64,000 bases of DNA from Candidatus Saccharimonadota bacterium (lineage in GTDB: Bacteria > Patescibacteriota > Saccharimonadia > Saccharimonadales > Saccharimonadaceae), in assembly GCA_017432365.1 (NCBI GenBank), contig JAFRJG010000009.1, positions 1-64,000 of the forward strand. Reading direction: 5' to 3'. The notes under the pieces are model-generated. The model did not search any database. It saw only the letters and a list, made by a program, of their open reading frames with translations, and had not been told where the DNA came from. This document shows, piece after piece, positions 1 to 8,772 of the stretch; position 1 is the stretch's first letter; each line of letters starts with the position of its first letter. The translations under genes were made by a program, and so were the position numbers.

Positions 1-1033
1 GTTCGAGGACGGCGATAAGGAGCTTGAGCCGGTTTAGGTCAAAACCAGAGGCGGTACGGTTCGGATAACCGAAGTTTGAGCGGGAAACGAGAGCTTGGAT
101 TTCGACAAGAAGGGGACGCGCGCCTTCGAGAGTGGCGAGAATGATTGAGCCATCAACGTTTTGGCGTTCGGCGAGGAGGGCGGCAGAGGGATTTTTTACT
201 TCGCGAAGACCAGATTCGACCATTTCGAAAATGGCAACTTCAGAGGTTGAGCCGAAGCGGTTTTTTATCGCGCGGACGGTCTTAAAACCGCCGTAACGGT
301 CACCCTCGAAGTTAATGACGACATCGACGAGATGTTCAAGGACTTTCGGACCAGCGAGCGTACCTTCCTTGGTAACGTGTCCGACAATAACAACGGCAGT
401 ATCGGTCGCTTTCGCGGCGCGGATAATCAGGTTGCCACAGTTCGTGACCTGAGAGACGCCACCGGGGGCGGAGGAGATTTCGGCGAGCGAGAGAGTTTGG
501 ATTGAGTCAACGATGACAAAGTCAAATTCGGCGGATTCGATAGTTTTCGCGATGTCGTTACCGGAGGTCGAGGAAGCGAAGGAGAGTTTATCAGATTCGG
601 CGCCGAGGCGGACGGCACGAAGCTTGACTTGTCCGGCGGATTCCTCGCCGGAGATATAGAGGACGGATTTTGTTTCGGCGATTTTAGCGCAGATTTGCAT
701 CAGGAGGGTTGATTTACCGATTCCGGGTTGTCCGGTTAAAAGTGTGACGGAGCCTTGGAGAATCCCGCCGCCGAGAACGATGTCGAGGTCAGGGAAGCCG
801 GTTTTTAAGCGGAGCTTACTGTCGGAGGGAACGATGGTTTTGATATTAACATAGTCCAGTTTTTTACCGGACGCCTTAGCGCTCGAGAGGGCGCCTTTTT
901 CTTGAACCGCGGTCGGTTCCGGGGCGGTTTCCACGAGCGAGTTCCATTCTCCGCAGTTCGTACAGCGACCCGTCCATTTCGCAAAAACGGAGCCACAGGC
1001 GTTACAAACAAATTCAGAACGGAGTTTCGGCAT
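1..1033 (-). CDS. radA: DNA repair protein RadA/Sms (3' end beyond window)
   Basis: RadA is a RecA-like ATPase that acts at branched DNA during recombination repair and natural transformation. Reading the minus strand from the ATG at 1031-1033, the product opens with a four-cysteine zinc finger (CNACG, then CTNCGEW). A RecA core follows, with Walker A GQPGIGKST, a Walker B stretch ending in VDSIQ and the RadA signature KNRFGS. The C-terminal Lon-like domain is running when the window ends, so the gene is partial. It starts 11 bases downstream of galU and is the last visible member of the long minus-strand run that begins at pgi. With comEC at 59.5 kb it fits a role in DNA uptake, which is an inference. 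The assignment is secure. Confidence 0.96.
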   Translation of the reverse strand, partial: MPKLRSEFVCNACGSVFAKWTGRCTNCGEWNSLVETAPEPTAVQEKGALSSAKASGKKLDYVNIKTIVPSDSKLRLKTGFPDLDIVLGGGILQGSVTLLTGQPGIGKSTLLMQICAKIAETKSVLYISGEESAGQVKLRAVRLGAESDKLSFASSTSGNDIAKTIESAEFDFVIVDSIQTLSLAEISSAPGGVSQVTNCGNLIIRAAKATDTAVVIVGHVTKEGTLAGPKVLEHLVDVVINFEGDRYGGFKTVRAIKNRFGSTSEVAIFEMVESGLREVKNPSAALLAERQNVDGSIILATLEGARPLLVEIQALVSRSNFGYPNRTASGFDLNRLKLLIAVLE

Positions 1034-1044
1034 TGAGCGATTCC

Positions 1045-1881
1045 CTATTTCGTACCGCAGACGACATCGTTCGCATGAACCCAACCTTCGAGAGAGCCGC
1101 CGTCGAGATATTGACCGGTCGTCCGAGCGACGCGCATGACGCCGCCGTGTTTGATATAAGACATAATCGGGTCGGTAATCATATATTCTTGGTCTTTCGG
1201 ACCGAAATTGTTGTCATGGACGTATTTGACGATTTCTTGAAGCAGGGCAGGCGAGAGGATATATTTACTCGGGTTAATCAGGTTCGAGGGGGCGTCGGCG
1301 GGCTTGGGCTTTTCTACGACTTCTTTTAACATATCACCTTCGACGCGGAAGACGCCGTATTTTTCGACTTCTTCTCGCGGAATCTCCACGCCGAGCAGGG
1401 CGGAATCGGTTGCGGATTGAACAGCTTTTAGGAGGGATTCGGAAGCAGATTCGCCGCCGGGATTCCAGATAAAGTCGTCGCCCATAAAACAGAGGACGGG
1501 TTCGTTCAGGTTATAATCTTCCGTCACCATGGCAACGGGGACGGCGGTGCCGTATTTTCCCGAGGGGTCTTGAGAGATGTAATGGATTTTAACGTGGTCA
1601 GGAAGGGTCTTAGCGAGCTTCAAGCGGTCGGTTTTTCCGCGAGCTTCGAGGTATTGGTTCAGGGCGATATTATCTTTGTAAAATTCGCGGACTTGACAAG
1701 GTTCGACGTTACTGATGACCATGTAAATATCGGTTACGCCGGCGGAGATAAGTTCTTGGACGGAGTAATCAACGAGGGGGCGATTCCCGACGGGAAGCAT
1801 GGATTTTTCGATAATTTTCGTGATTGGGAGGCGACGCGTGCCCCAGCCCGCAACTGGGATAATGGCTTTTTTAATCAACAT
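1045..1881 (-). CDS. galU: UTP--glucose-1-phosphate uridylyltransferase
   Basis: It makes UDP-glucose from UTP and glucose-1-phosphate for cell-surface glycans. The 278-aa product has the nucleotidyltransferase P-loop (PVAGWGTRRLP) followed by KSMLP, the GalU-type segment FMGDDF, and VVEKP before the sugar-binding region. The usual loop reads PAAGLGTR, so W replacing L is a small deviation. The ATG at 1881 has a strong Shine-Dalgarno site (AAGGAGG) that overlaps the stop codon of the upstream ZIP gene, so translation is probably coupled. With pgi and gpmI in the same run, the context is hexose-phosphate use. A related thymidylyltransferase activity is possible, but length and motifs favour GalU. 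Confidence 0.88.
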   Translation of the reverse strand: MLIKKAIIPVAGWGTRRLPITKIIEKSMLPVGNRPLVDYSVQELISAGVTDIYMVISNVEPCQVREFYKDNIALNQYLEARGKTDRLKLAKTLPDHVKIHYISQDPSGKYGTAVPVAMVTEDYNLNEPVLCFMGDDFIWNPGGESASESLLKAVQSATDSALLGVEIPREEVEKYGVFRVEGDMLKEVVEKPKPADAPSNLINPSKYILSPALLQEIVKYVHDNNFGPKDQEYMITDPIMSYIKHGGVMRVARTTGQYLDGGSLEGWVHANDVVCGTK

Positions 1882-1893
1882 ATGAGAACCTCC

Positions 1894-2622
1894 TTAATGA
1901 TGGCGGGCGGAATCGCGAGGGGCGGAGCCATGAGCGACGCGAGCGCTTGAGCCGGTTTTTGATTCTTTTATCATAGCAAAAATTTCCTCGCACGCAAGAT
2001 AAAGAAGGAAACCGGCGACGAGACAGAGGAGTGGGGGAAGAGCCGGTAAGAGAGCCTCGCCAATATAAAAGCTCAAGACAGCGGCGGGGACGATAAGAAA
2101 GGAGCAGGCAAGCTCAAGTTTCAGGATTTTTGGCTTTTTCAATTTCGAGCGAAGCATAATGGAGAAATCGCCGATTTCTTGAGGGATTTCGTGAGCAACG
2201 GTTGAGACGGCAGTCAAAAGCCCGGTTTCAGGAGAAGCGGCAAAGGCAACGCCAAGGACGACGCCGTCGGCGAGGGTATGGAGACTATCGACAAGGAGCA
2301 TAGAGTATGCTTCGGCGGTGTTATGAAGAGTTTTTTCCTCGCCGTGGCGATGAAAATTACGGAGGAGGTAATTAACGAGGAAGCAGCCGAGACAACCGAC
2401 AAGAACCAGGGCGACGGCTTTATAGCCGGAGATAGTATGGTCTTCGAGAGCTTCGGGGAGCAAGTCGAAAAAGATGCAGAAAACCAAAATTGTCGCGGCG
2501 AGAGGATGACCGATTTTGAGAAGAAAATCGGAGACTTTCGACTTTCGGAGAAGGAAAAAGCCGCCGATTAGCGAGAGAAGCGCAGTTAAAGTTGAGACGA
2601 GAAGAAGTAAGAGGAGTTCCAT
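1894..2622 (-). CDS. ZIP-family divalent metal transporter
   Basis: A 242-aa polytopic membrane protein of the ZIP (Zrt/Irt-like) family, which imports Zn or other divalent metals into the cytoplasm. About eight hydrophobic segments are visible. The metal-site helices are characteristic: HTLADG in helix 4 and HEIPQEIGD in helix 5. A short His-containing loop (HRHGEE) precedes them. The start at 2622 lies 4 bases beyond the gpmI stop. No Shine-Dalgarno site is visible, but TAAAAT sits exactly 6 bases upstream, overlapping the gpmI stop codon, so the gene may also have its own leaderless promoter inside the operon. The metal specificity cannot be read from the sequence. Confidence 0.9.
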   Translation of the reverse strand: MELLLLLLVSTLTALLSLIGGFFLLRKSKVSDFLLKIGHPLAATILVFCIFFDLLPEALEDHTISGYKAVALVLVGCLGCFLVNYLLRNFHRHGEEKTLHNTAEAYSMLLVDSLHTLADGVVLGVAFAASPETGLLTAVSTVAHEIPQEIGDFSIMLRSKLKKPKILKLELACSFLIVPAAVLSFYIGEALLPALPPLLCLVAGFLLYLACEEIFAMIKESKTGSSARVAHGSAPRDSARHH

Positions 2623-2626
2623 GAGA

Positions 2627-4219
2627 TTATTTTATGCGAATTAATGGTTCGTGCCAAGTTTCCGGAAAATCAGTAAAGCCAAGGAGCGTGGCGACCGTGG
2701 CGGCGACGTTCGAGAGTCCGGGGTCGGAGACGAAGCCGTTGAGAACGTATTTATTACGGTTTTTGGTTGTATCGTAGAAAATACAGGGGACGGGATTTTT
2801 TGAGTGGGAGGTTTTAGCCTCGCCACGACCGTCGAGAAGTTCTTCGGCGTTGCCGTGGTCGGCGGTAATGAGCATCATGCCGCCAAGCTCGTCAACGCGT
2901 TTAGCGAGGCGGGCGAGCTGAATGTCGATTGCTTCGAGAGCGGCAATAGTCGGCTCGATTTCGGCGAAATGACCAACCATATCGCCTCCAGGGTAATTCA
3001 CGCGGACAAAGCGGTATTTCTCGAGGTTATCAAGAACGGCGTCGGTGATTTCGGCGGATTTCATCCATGGACGAGTGTCGAAGGGGGCGGTGTCGGAGTC
3101 GATTTTTAGATGGGTTTCGTTTTGTGCCTTATCATAGCTGTTGCCGTTGAAATAATAAGTAATATGACCGAATTTGACGGTTTCCGAGACGGCGAGCTGA
3201 GAGACGCCTTTTTCGCCGAGGAAAGTATTGAGCGCGTTATCGAAGGAGACGGGGGGCACGAGCTGGAGTTCGGGGACATGGGTGTCGGAGTTATATTCGG
3301 TCATACCGGCGAAAGTTATATCATCGGGCGAGTATTTCCCGCGGTCAAAGTACGGAAAATCGCGATAAGTAAAGCACATAGCGATTTCAATCGCGCGGTC
3401 GGCGCGGAAATCATAATAAATAAAGCTATCACCTTTTTTCAGGGGACCGACGTGGTTTCCAGAGTCGTCAACGATTACGAAGGGCGGGAGGTACTGGTCT
3501 TGGAGAGTGTTGTCGGACTTGCGAAGTTCGTCGACGGCAGTTTCGGCGGAGGAGAACTTTCGGTCGGCGACGCCATGGAACATGTCCCAGCCCTTTTTGA
3601 CCATTCCCCAGTCGTTTTCGTAACGGTCGGCAACGGCGACCATCCGACCGGCGCCAGAGGCGATTCGATAATCTCGCCCCTTTTGGTTGAAAGGCGCGAG
3701 AAAGTTCTCGAGACGGAGAATATACTTCGGTTCAGAGAACGGCGGAACATCGCGACCGTCAAAGACGAGATGAACCCGGACTTTTTCGATTCCTTCCGTA
3801 TCGGCGCGGCGAATCATCTTTTCGAGATGGTCAAGAGAGCTGTGGACATTACCGTCGGAAAAGATACCGGAGAAATGAAGAGTTTTTTCGGAAGGGTTTT
3901 GTTTCAGGTTTGCGATAATTTCAGTCCAGGCGCGGCTTTTAAAAATTTCGCCGGTCTTAAAGGCGTCTTCAACCTTGGCAATTCCCTGTTTGACGATTTG
4001 ACCCGTGCCGAGGGCGTTATGACCAACTTCGGAGTTTCCCATGTCGCCGGGCAAAATCCCGACCGCTTCGCCAGAGGCGGCGAGGGGGCGGTTCGGGAAG
4101 GTTTTTAGAGCATAATCGAGGAACTCGGTATGTGCCAAAGAGAGGGCGTTACCCGGCCCCGCCGGAGCGAGACCGACACCGTCCATGACAACTAAAACTA
4201 TCGGACCGTCGTAGTTCAC
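2627..4219 (-). CDS. gpmI: 2,3-bisphosphoglycerate-independent phosphoglycerate mutase
   Basis: It interconverts 3- and 2-phosphoglycerate in lower glycolysis, using two metal ions and a phosphoserine. The 530-aa product has the expected layout: metal-binding VVMDGVG at the N-terminus, catalytic Ser in GDMGNSEVGHN, FDGRDVPP in the phosphotransferase insert, and ITADHGNAEE near the C-terminus. The start is a GTG whose last two bases form part of the aguA stop (GTGA, 4-base overlap), so it is translationally coupled to agmatine deiminase. Coupling of a glycolytic enzyme to the agmatine pathway suggests one energy-metabolism transcript. Length and motifs are normal for the family (about 510 aa). 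Confidence 0.97.
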   Translation of the reverse strand: MNYDGPIVLVVMDGVGLAPAGPGNALSLAHTEFLDYALKTFPNRPLAASGEAVGILPGDMGNSEVGHNALGTGQIVKQGIAKVEDAFKTGEIFKSRAWTEIIANLKQNPSEKTLHFSGIFSDGNVHSSLDHLEKMIRRADTEGIEKVRVHLVFDGRDVPPFSEPKYILRLENFLAPFNQKGRDYRIASGAGRMVAVADRYENDWGMVKKGWDMFHGVADRKFSSAETAVDELRKSDNTLQDQYLPPFVIVDDSGNHVGPLKKGDSFIYYDFRADRAIEIAMCFTYRDFPYFDRGKYSPDDITFAGMTEYNSDTHVPELQLVPPVSFDNALNTFLGEKGVSQLAVSETVKFGHITYYFNGNSYDKAQNETHLKIDSDTAPFDTRPWMKSAEITDAVLDNLEKYRFVRVNYPGGDMVGHFAEIEPTIAALEAIDIQLARLAKRVDELGGMMLITADHGNAEELLDGRGEAKTSHSKNPVPCIFYDTTKNRNKYVLNGFVSDPGLSNVAATVATLLGFTDFPETWHEPLIRIK

Positions 4220-5337
4220 GCTTGAGGAACCTGTTGAGTGATACAGTGAATATCGCCACCGCCCAGGAGAATCTCGCGGGCGTAAATCGGCTCAATTTTT
4301 CGGTCGGGGAAACAATCTTGAAGGATGTTGATTGCGGCTTGATCATGTTCGTCGTTAAAGACGGGGAGAATAATCGCGCCGTTACAGTTATAGTAGTTGA
4401 TATAGCTGGCAGGAAGACGGTCGCCTTCGTTGCGTGGGAAAGTCCCTTCAACAACGTCAACACCTTCGGATTCTTCCTTAGTAATCGTAGTCGGGTTCGG
4501 GACGTGGATTTTGATAACTTCCAGTTTCCGCCCCTTAGCGTCTGTGACAGACTCGAGGTATTCGAGGTCTTTTTTACTACGTTCGTGCTGGGGGTCTTGT
4601 TCGTTGTCTTCCCAGGCGAGAACGACTTTTCCGGGCGCGACAAACTGACAGATGTTGTCGATATGACCGTTAGTGTCTTCGTCTTTATAGATTCCGTAGG
4701 GGAGCCAGAGGACTTTTTCGGCGCCGCAGTAGTCAAGGAGATATTTTTCGATTTCTTCCTTGTTCAAATCAGGATTACGACCTTTATCGAGACAGGTTTC
4801 TTCGGTTACGAGGAGAGTTCCTTCGCCGTCGGAATGGACGGAGCCGCCTTCGAGAACAAAGTCATCAGTACGGTAACGATCAACGCCTTCGATAGCGCAA
4901 ACCTTCGCGGCGATTTGATCGTCGAAGTCCCAGGGGAAGTAGATACCGTTATAAAGTCCGCCGTAGCCGTTGAACTTCCAGTCGACCGCGCGGAGGTCAC
5001 CCTTGCCGTTGATGACGAAGGTCGGTCCGGTATCACGAATCCAGGAGTCGTTGTTCGAGATTTCGACCACATGAACGTTTTTCAAGTTCAGACCGAGGAC
5101 ATGAGGGTATTGAGATTCATTGACGCCGAGAACGACAGGTTCGTATTTTGCGATAGTCTCGACGACCTGACGGAAGGCAGCCTGAGCGGGCTTAGCCCCG
5201 CCCCGCCAGTTGTCGGGGCGTTCGGGCCAAAGGAGATATGTCGCGACATGGGGGGCGAGCTCGGACGGCATGTAGAAGCCGTCCGCTTTTGGGGTACTAT
5301 CGTTTATTCGCACGACGAAGCGCCTTTCTTTGTTCAT
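4216..5337 (-). CDS. aguA: Agmatine deiminase
   Basis: It hydrolyses agmatine to N-carbamoylputrescine and ammonia, the first step of the agmatine pathway. The product shows STPKADGFYMP near its start, the EGGSVHSDGEGT segment, NGHIDN with the catalytic His and Asp, and the C-terminal GGGDIHCITQQ that carries the nucleophilic cysteine. No key residue is missing. The start is ambiguous. ATG at 5337 gives 373 aa and overlaps the antiporter gene by 41 bases. A GTG at 5313 has AAAGG upstream and gives 365 aa, the usual family length. A longer ATG at 5382 looks unlikely. The gene ends by a 4-base overlap with gpmI. Confidence 0.95.
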   Translation of the reverse strand: MNKERRFVVRINDSTPKADGFYMPSELAPHVATYLLWPERPDNWRGGAKPAQAAFRQVVETIAKYEPVVLGVNESQYPHVLGLNLKNVHVVEISNNDSWIRDTGPTFVINGKGDLRAVDWKFNGYGGLYNGIYFPWDFDDQIAAKVCAIEGVDRYRTDDFVLEGGSVHSDGEGTLLVTEETCLDKGRNPDLNKEEIEKYLLDYCGAEKVLWLPYGIYKDEDTNGHIDNICQFVAPGKVVLAWEDNEQDPQHERSKKDLEYLESVTDAKGRKLEVIKIHVPNPTTITKEESEGVDVVEGTFPRNEGDRLPASYINYYNCNGAIILPVFNDEHDQAAINILQDCFPDRKIEPIYAREILLGGGDIHCITQQVPQA

Positions 5338-6751
5338 CTTTCTTCGAAGCTTGATAGACGAGGACTTCACCGAGGACGACACAGACGACGGTCGAGATAA
5401 TCAGAATCTTGTTATCGGCAATAGCTTCGAGACTGAACTCGGGGACAAGCGTAAAGAAGAGGGAGATGATGAGCATGACTACCGGGACAATACCGAAGAG
5501 GGCGATTTTAACGGGAGAGCCGGAAATCCAGTAGCCGCCATTTTCCTTGACGCCCTTTTTATGGAGTTTAAGGAAGGCGAAGAACATCGGGATATAGCCG
5601 ACGAGAAGGCAGACGAGCGAGAGGTCAAAGAACGCCCAGAACATATTAGAGAGTTCTTCCATGTCGGGGAAGCAGTAAGCGATAACAATTCCGGCAACCG
5701 CAAGGACGGTGGCGACAATCGACGTATAAATCGAGACCATGTAAGGAACACCGTCTTTGTTGGTCTTCTTCCAGGATTTCGGGAAGATACCATCTTTCGC
5801 GGCATAGGCAGTAACGGAGTATACGCCGAATTGCCAAGAGGCGATATTGGCGATTAGAGTGTAGATAAACATACAACCGACGACGGCGATAATTGCTTCA
5901 ATAGCACCAGCAGAGAGACCGATAGCCTCGAGAAGGACGCCGTAGCTTTCGAGCAGTCCGGAGTTTGTAGCGATGTCTTCCAGAGGAATTGCGACGCCCA
6001 TCGCAAAGCTCGGGAGGAGATAGAAGACGGCAATCAAAATACCGCCGAGAATAATCGCTTGGGGGATTTGTTTCTTAGGATTATCCATGTCGTCAATAAA
6101 GGTACCAACAACCTCGAAACCGAGCATGTTGAAGATAATCAGGGAGACGAAGGAAACGCCCGTCCAGTCAATCCCGCCTTCGCTCGAAACGAGAGGCATC
6201 AAATCATGCCAAGATTCAATCGGGTTCGCGGAACCATGTTTCGCGAAGACATAAATACCGATAAAGCCGATTCCGGCGAGGACGATGAACTTCACGATGG
6301 CGCCGAGGTTCGCAACCCAAGCGGACTGAGAAATCCGGAGCATACCAAGGACGGTAATCAAGGCGATATAGCCGACTTGAAGTCCGAGAACCGCCGTGAG
6401 CGAGAGTTCGATGCCGAACGATTGCATGATTAAAGTTGTTAAGAGGTCGGCGAGGGACGCAATCCAGAGTGGGAAGTTAACCCAGTAAAACCAGGCGACA
6501 CGACCAGCCCATTTCTTGCCGAGGGCTTTTTTAACCCAGGTGTACATACCGCCTTCGGAAGGGTATTGAGTACCTAGCTCGGCGGAGATAAGGGCGTAGG
6601 GGATAAAGAAGCCGAGAATCATAATTATCCACCAGAGGTATTGAGAGTTCCCGATTGAGGCGGTCGGCGCGACGGCGTCAATCACGAGAACGATACAGAC
6701 CGTTGCGAGAACCGCAGAAAACAGTCTGAACTTAGGTTTTTTAGTTGGCAT
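5297..6751 (-). CDS. aguD: Agmatine:putrescine antiporter, APC superfamily
   Basis: A 484-aa membrane protein with about 12 hydrophobic segments, resembling the amino acid/polyamine antiporters of the APC superfamily (glutamate/GABA and agmatine/putrescine exchangers). The N-terminal block, with SAELGTQYPSEGGMYTW followed by WAGRVAWFYW, is typical of this group. The substrate is inferred from position: it lies between putrescine carbamoyltransferase and agmatine deiminase, where AguD sits in enterococci. Exchange of incoming agmatine for outgoing putrescine would need no energy input. A Shine-Dalgarno AAGGAGG lies about 14 bases before the ATG, and the gene follows ptcA by only 2 bases. Confidence 0.85.
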   Translation of the reverse strand: MPTKKPKFRLFSAVLATVCIVLVIDAVAPTASIGNSQYLWWIIMILGFFIPYALISAELGTQYPSEGGMYTWVKKALGKKWAGRVAWFYWVNFPLWIASLADLLTTLIMQSFGIELSLTAVLGLQVGYIALITVLGMLRISQSAWVANLGAIVKFIVLAGIGFIGIYVFAKHGSANPIESWHDLMPLVSSEGGIDWTGVSFVSLIIFNMLGFEVVGTFIDDMDNPKKQIPQAIILGGILIAVFYLLPSFAMGVAIPLEDIATNSGLLESYGVLLEAIGLSAGAIEAIIAVVGCMFIYTLIANIASWQFGVYSVTAYAAKDGIFPKSWKKTNKDGVPYMVSIYTSIVATVLAVAGIVIAYCFPDMEELSNMFWAFFDLSLVCLLVGYIPMFFAFLKLHKKGVKENGGYWISGSPVKIALFGIVPVVMLIISLFFTLVPEFSLEAIADNKILIISTVVCVVLGEVLVYQASKKDEQRKALRRANKR

Positions 6752-6753
6752 TG

Positions 6754-7776
6754 TTAGTTTTTGCCCTCCTTTTGGGATTTAATTATATCGAGGGTCGCTT
6801 GCGCGACGCCGCCAAAATACAAAACTAGTCCGCGTTGAGCGGTCAAACGATTCTCCGCTTGGTCGAAGCAAATCGAGTTTTTTCCGTCCATGACCGAGTC
6901 GGTCACTTCTTCGTTGCGGTTCGCAGGGAGACAGTGCATGAATTTTACGTTTTCGTTTTCGGTCGCGTTCATCAAATCGTCGTTGACCTGGAAAGTCGGA
7001 TAAAAATCTTTCATATAAACTTCTTTCGGAGTTTCCTTGTCGTAAAGACCGTACCAAACGTCGGTATAAACGAAGTCGGCGCCCTTCAGACAGTCGCGGT
7101 CACTCGTTACGGTTACGGAACCGCCGTATTTTTCGGCGTTCGCGCGACCGATTTTCTGGAAATCTTCAGAGAGGAGCTTATGTTCGGGACCGTAATGAAC
7201 GAAGTTCATACCGAGCTTAGTAGTAATCATCATGAGGCTCGCGCAGACCTGAGTACAGTCACCGACAAAGACGACTTTCACGGTGTTCCAATCGCGGTCT
7301 TCGGGAAGGTTATCGAGAATGGTAATAATGTCGCCCATTTCTTGAGTCGGGTGATTATAGTCGGACATGCCGTTAATAACGGGGACTTGCGCATATTTCG
7401 CAAGAGCCTGAACAGACTCATGACGGTCAACGCGCGCCATCACGAGGTCGCACATACGACCGAAGACCTGAGCCGTGTCTTCGATGGTTTCGTGAGCGCC
7501 GAGCTGAATCGCGCCAGGGGCGAGGTTCAGGGCATGACCGCCGAGCTGAGACATGGCAACTTCGAAGGAAATCCGAGTACGAGTCGATTTTTGTTCAAAG
7601 AGCATCGCGAGGTTTTTATGATAAAGAGTATCAAGAGTTCCGCCGGACTTCAGAAATTCACGAGTAGCGACAGCGGTTTTAACGATGTCGAGGATTTCAG
7701 ACTGGTCAAAGTCGGTCGTGTCGATAAAATCTTTTTTCGACGGAGTCGAATGCATCAAAGAATATAGGTCGTTCAT
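6754..7776 (-). CDS. ptcA: Putrescine carbamoyltransferase
   Basis: It phosphorolyses N-carbamoylputrescine to putrescine and carbamoyl phosphate. The carbamoyl-phosphate loop STRTRISFE is present, as are HPTQE and the HCLPANR motif shared with ornithine carbamoyltransferase. The residues that separate putrescine from ornithine enzymes match the putrescine type, especially GMSDYNHPTQEMGD and TDVWYGLYD. The neighbouring agmatine deiminase agrees. The C-terminal extension that stabilises trimers in enterococcal PTC appears shorter here (340 aa). The ATG has no clear Shine-Dalgarno site. A TATAAT box lies 7 bases upstream inside a palindrome, so the gene probably has its own leaderless, regulated promoter besides read-through from arcC. 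Confidence 0.93.
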   Translation of the reverse strand: MNDLYSLMHSTPSKKDFIDTTDFDQSEILDIVKTAVATREFLKSGGTLDTLYHKNLAMLFEQKSTRTRISFEVAMSQLGGHALNLAPGAIQLGAHETIEDTAQVFGRMCDLVMARVDRHESVQALAKYAQVPVINGMSDYNHPTQEMGDIITILDNLPEDRDWNTVKVVFVGDCTQVCASLMMITTKLGMNFVHYGPEHKLLSEDFQKIGRANAEKYGGSVTVTSDRDCLKGADFVYTDVWYGLYDKETPKEVYMKDFYPTFQVNDDLMNATENENVKFMHCLPANRNEEVTDSVMDGKNSICFDQAENRLTAQRGLVLYFGGVAQATLDIIKSQKEGKN

Positions 7777-7778
7777 AA

Positions 7779-7797
7779 GCTTAATTATATATTAAGC
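7779..7797. promoter_or_regulatory. Palindrome overlapping a -10 box in front of ptcA
   Basis: GCTTAAT and ATTAAGC form perfect 7-base inverted arms (7779-7785 and 7791-7797) around a 5-base centre. The minus-strand TATAAT (7784-7789) lies inside it and is 7 bases before the ptcA ATG. This is the geometry of a repressor operator over a promoter. The binding protein is unknown; no AguR-like regulator is encoded in this window. Confidence 0.6.
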
Positions 7798-7801
7798 ATA
7801 A

Positions 7802-8755
7802 TTATTTTACAATGATGGTTCCGGACTTGAAACGGAGAGCGGACTCGAGATTATCGAGAGAGCAGATGACGCCGGTTTTGCCGAGTTTAGCAAATTCAGT
7901 GGCGGCGGTAATTTTCGGGAGCATCGAGCCGGCTTTAAAAAAGCCTTGACGGGAGTAATATTCGGCTTCGTTGACTGTGAGATGTTTTAAGGGCTGTGCT
8001 GCGGGAGTACCGAAGTTGAGATAGGCGAAGTCAACCGCCGTGACGGAGAGGAAAATATCAGCCTTGAGCAGTTCGGCGAGTTTTTCGGCGGCGAAGTCTT
8101 TATCGATAACTGCGTCAACGCCCTTGAGGAGTTTCAGGACGCGGGTGCGATAAACCGGCACGCCGCCCCCGCCGGCGGCGACCACGATAACTCCAGACTT
8201 GACGAGGCTTAAAATTTCTTTCGATTCAACGATTGACTTTGGCTTCGGAGAAGGAACGACGCGACGCCAACCGCGCCCGGCGTCTTCCTTGACAATCCAA
8301 CCTTTTTCTTTCGCGAGTTTTTTTGCTTCGGATTCGGAATAAAAAGCGCCGACGGGTTTCGAGGGGTTTTTGAACGCGGGATCGGACTTACTAACTTCGA
8401 CTTGAGTTACGACCGTGGCGACTTTTTTCTTCTTGCCGACTTTAGCGAAAGCGTTGTCGATACTTTGGGCGAGCCAATAACCAATTTGACCCTGAGACAT
8501 GGCGACGGCGGTCTCGAGAGGCATGGCGGGGGCTTTTTCCGAGGCGGCTTGTTCTTCGTGGATTAAAATGTTACCGACTTGAGGCCCGTTACCATGGGCA
8601 AGGACAATTTCATATTTTTCTGAGAGTTTCGCGATAAGGGCGCCGACGTGATTAGCGACGGATTTTTGAGCTTCGGCGGTAACTTCGCCGTTTTTTTGAA
8701 GAGCGTTACCACCGAGGGCGATAACAACACGAGGTTTTTTGGATTTTTTTGGCAT
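7802..8755 (-). CDS. arcC: Carbamate kinase
   Basis: It transfers phosphate from carbamoyl phosphate to ADP, giving ATP, CO2 and ammonia, and is the energy-yielding last step of the agmatine (or arginine) pathway. The 317-aa product has VVIALGGNAL at the N-terminus, AHGNGPQVG, the FYSESEAK segment and VAAGGGGVPV, all typical of the family. The start at 8755 follows AAAGGGAAC. The gene is 17 bases downstream of pgi and 25 bases upstream of ptcA. In enterococci the kinase gene is last (aguBDAC); here it is first, so the order is C-B-D-A. No arginine deiminase or ornithine carbamoyltransferase is present in the window. Confidence 0.96.
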   Translation of the reverse strand: MPKKSKKPRVVIALGGNALQKNGEVTAEAQKSVANHVGALIAKLSEKYEIVLAHGNGPQVGNILIHEEQAASEKAPAMPLETAVAMSQGQIGYWLAQSIDNAFAKVGKKKKVATVVTQVEVSKSDPAFKNPSKPVGAFYSESEAKKLAKEKGWIVKEDAGRGWRRVVPSPKPKSIVESKEILSLVKSGVIVVAAGGGGVPVYRTRVLKLLKGVDAVIDKDFAAEKLAELLKADIFLSVTAVDFAYLNFGTPAAQPLKHLTVNEAEYYSRQGFFKAGSMLPKITAATEFAKLGKTGVICSLDNLESALRFKSGTIIVK

Positions 8756-8772
8756 ATAGTTCCCTTTTGATT

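Noticed and set aside
4222-5400. 392-codon plus-strand open frame
   Set aside because: It is antisense to aguA and its translation has no recognisable motif. It arises from the strong codon bias of the gene on the other strand. The same holds for other long antisense frames, such as 3110-4108 and 6835-7767.
6754-7776. Ornithine carbamoyltransferase annotation
   Set aside because: The GMSDYNHPTQEMGD and TDVWYGLYD segments and the agmatine deiminase neighbour favour putrescine as substrate.
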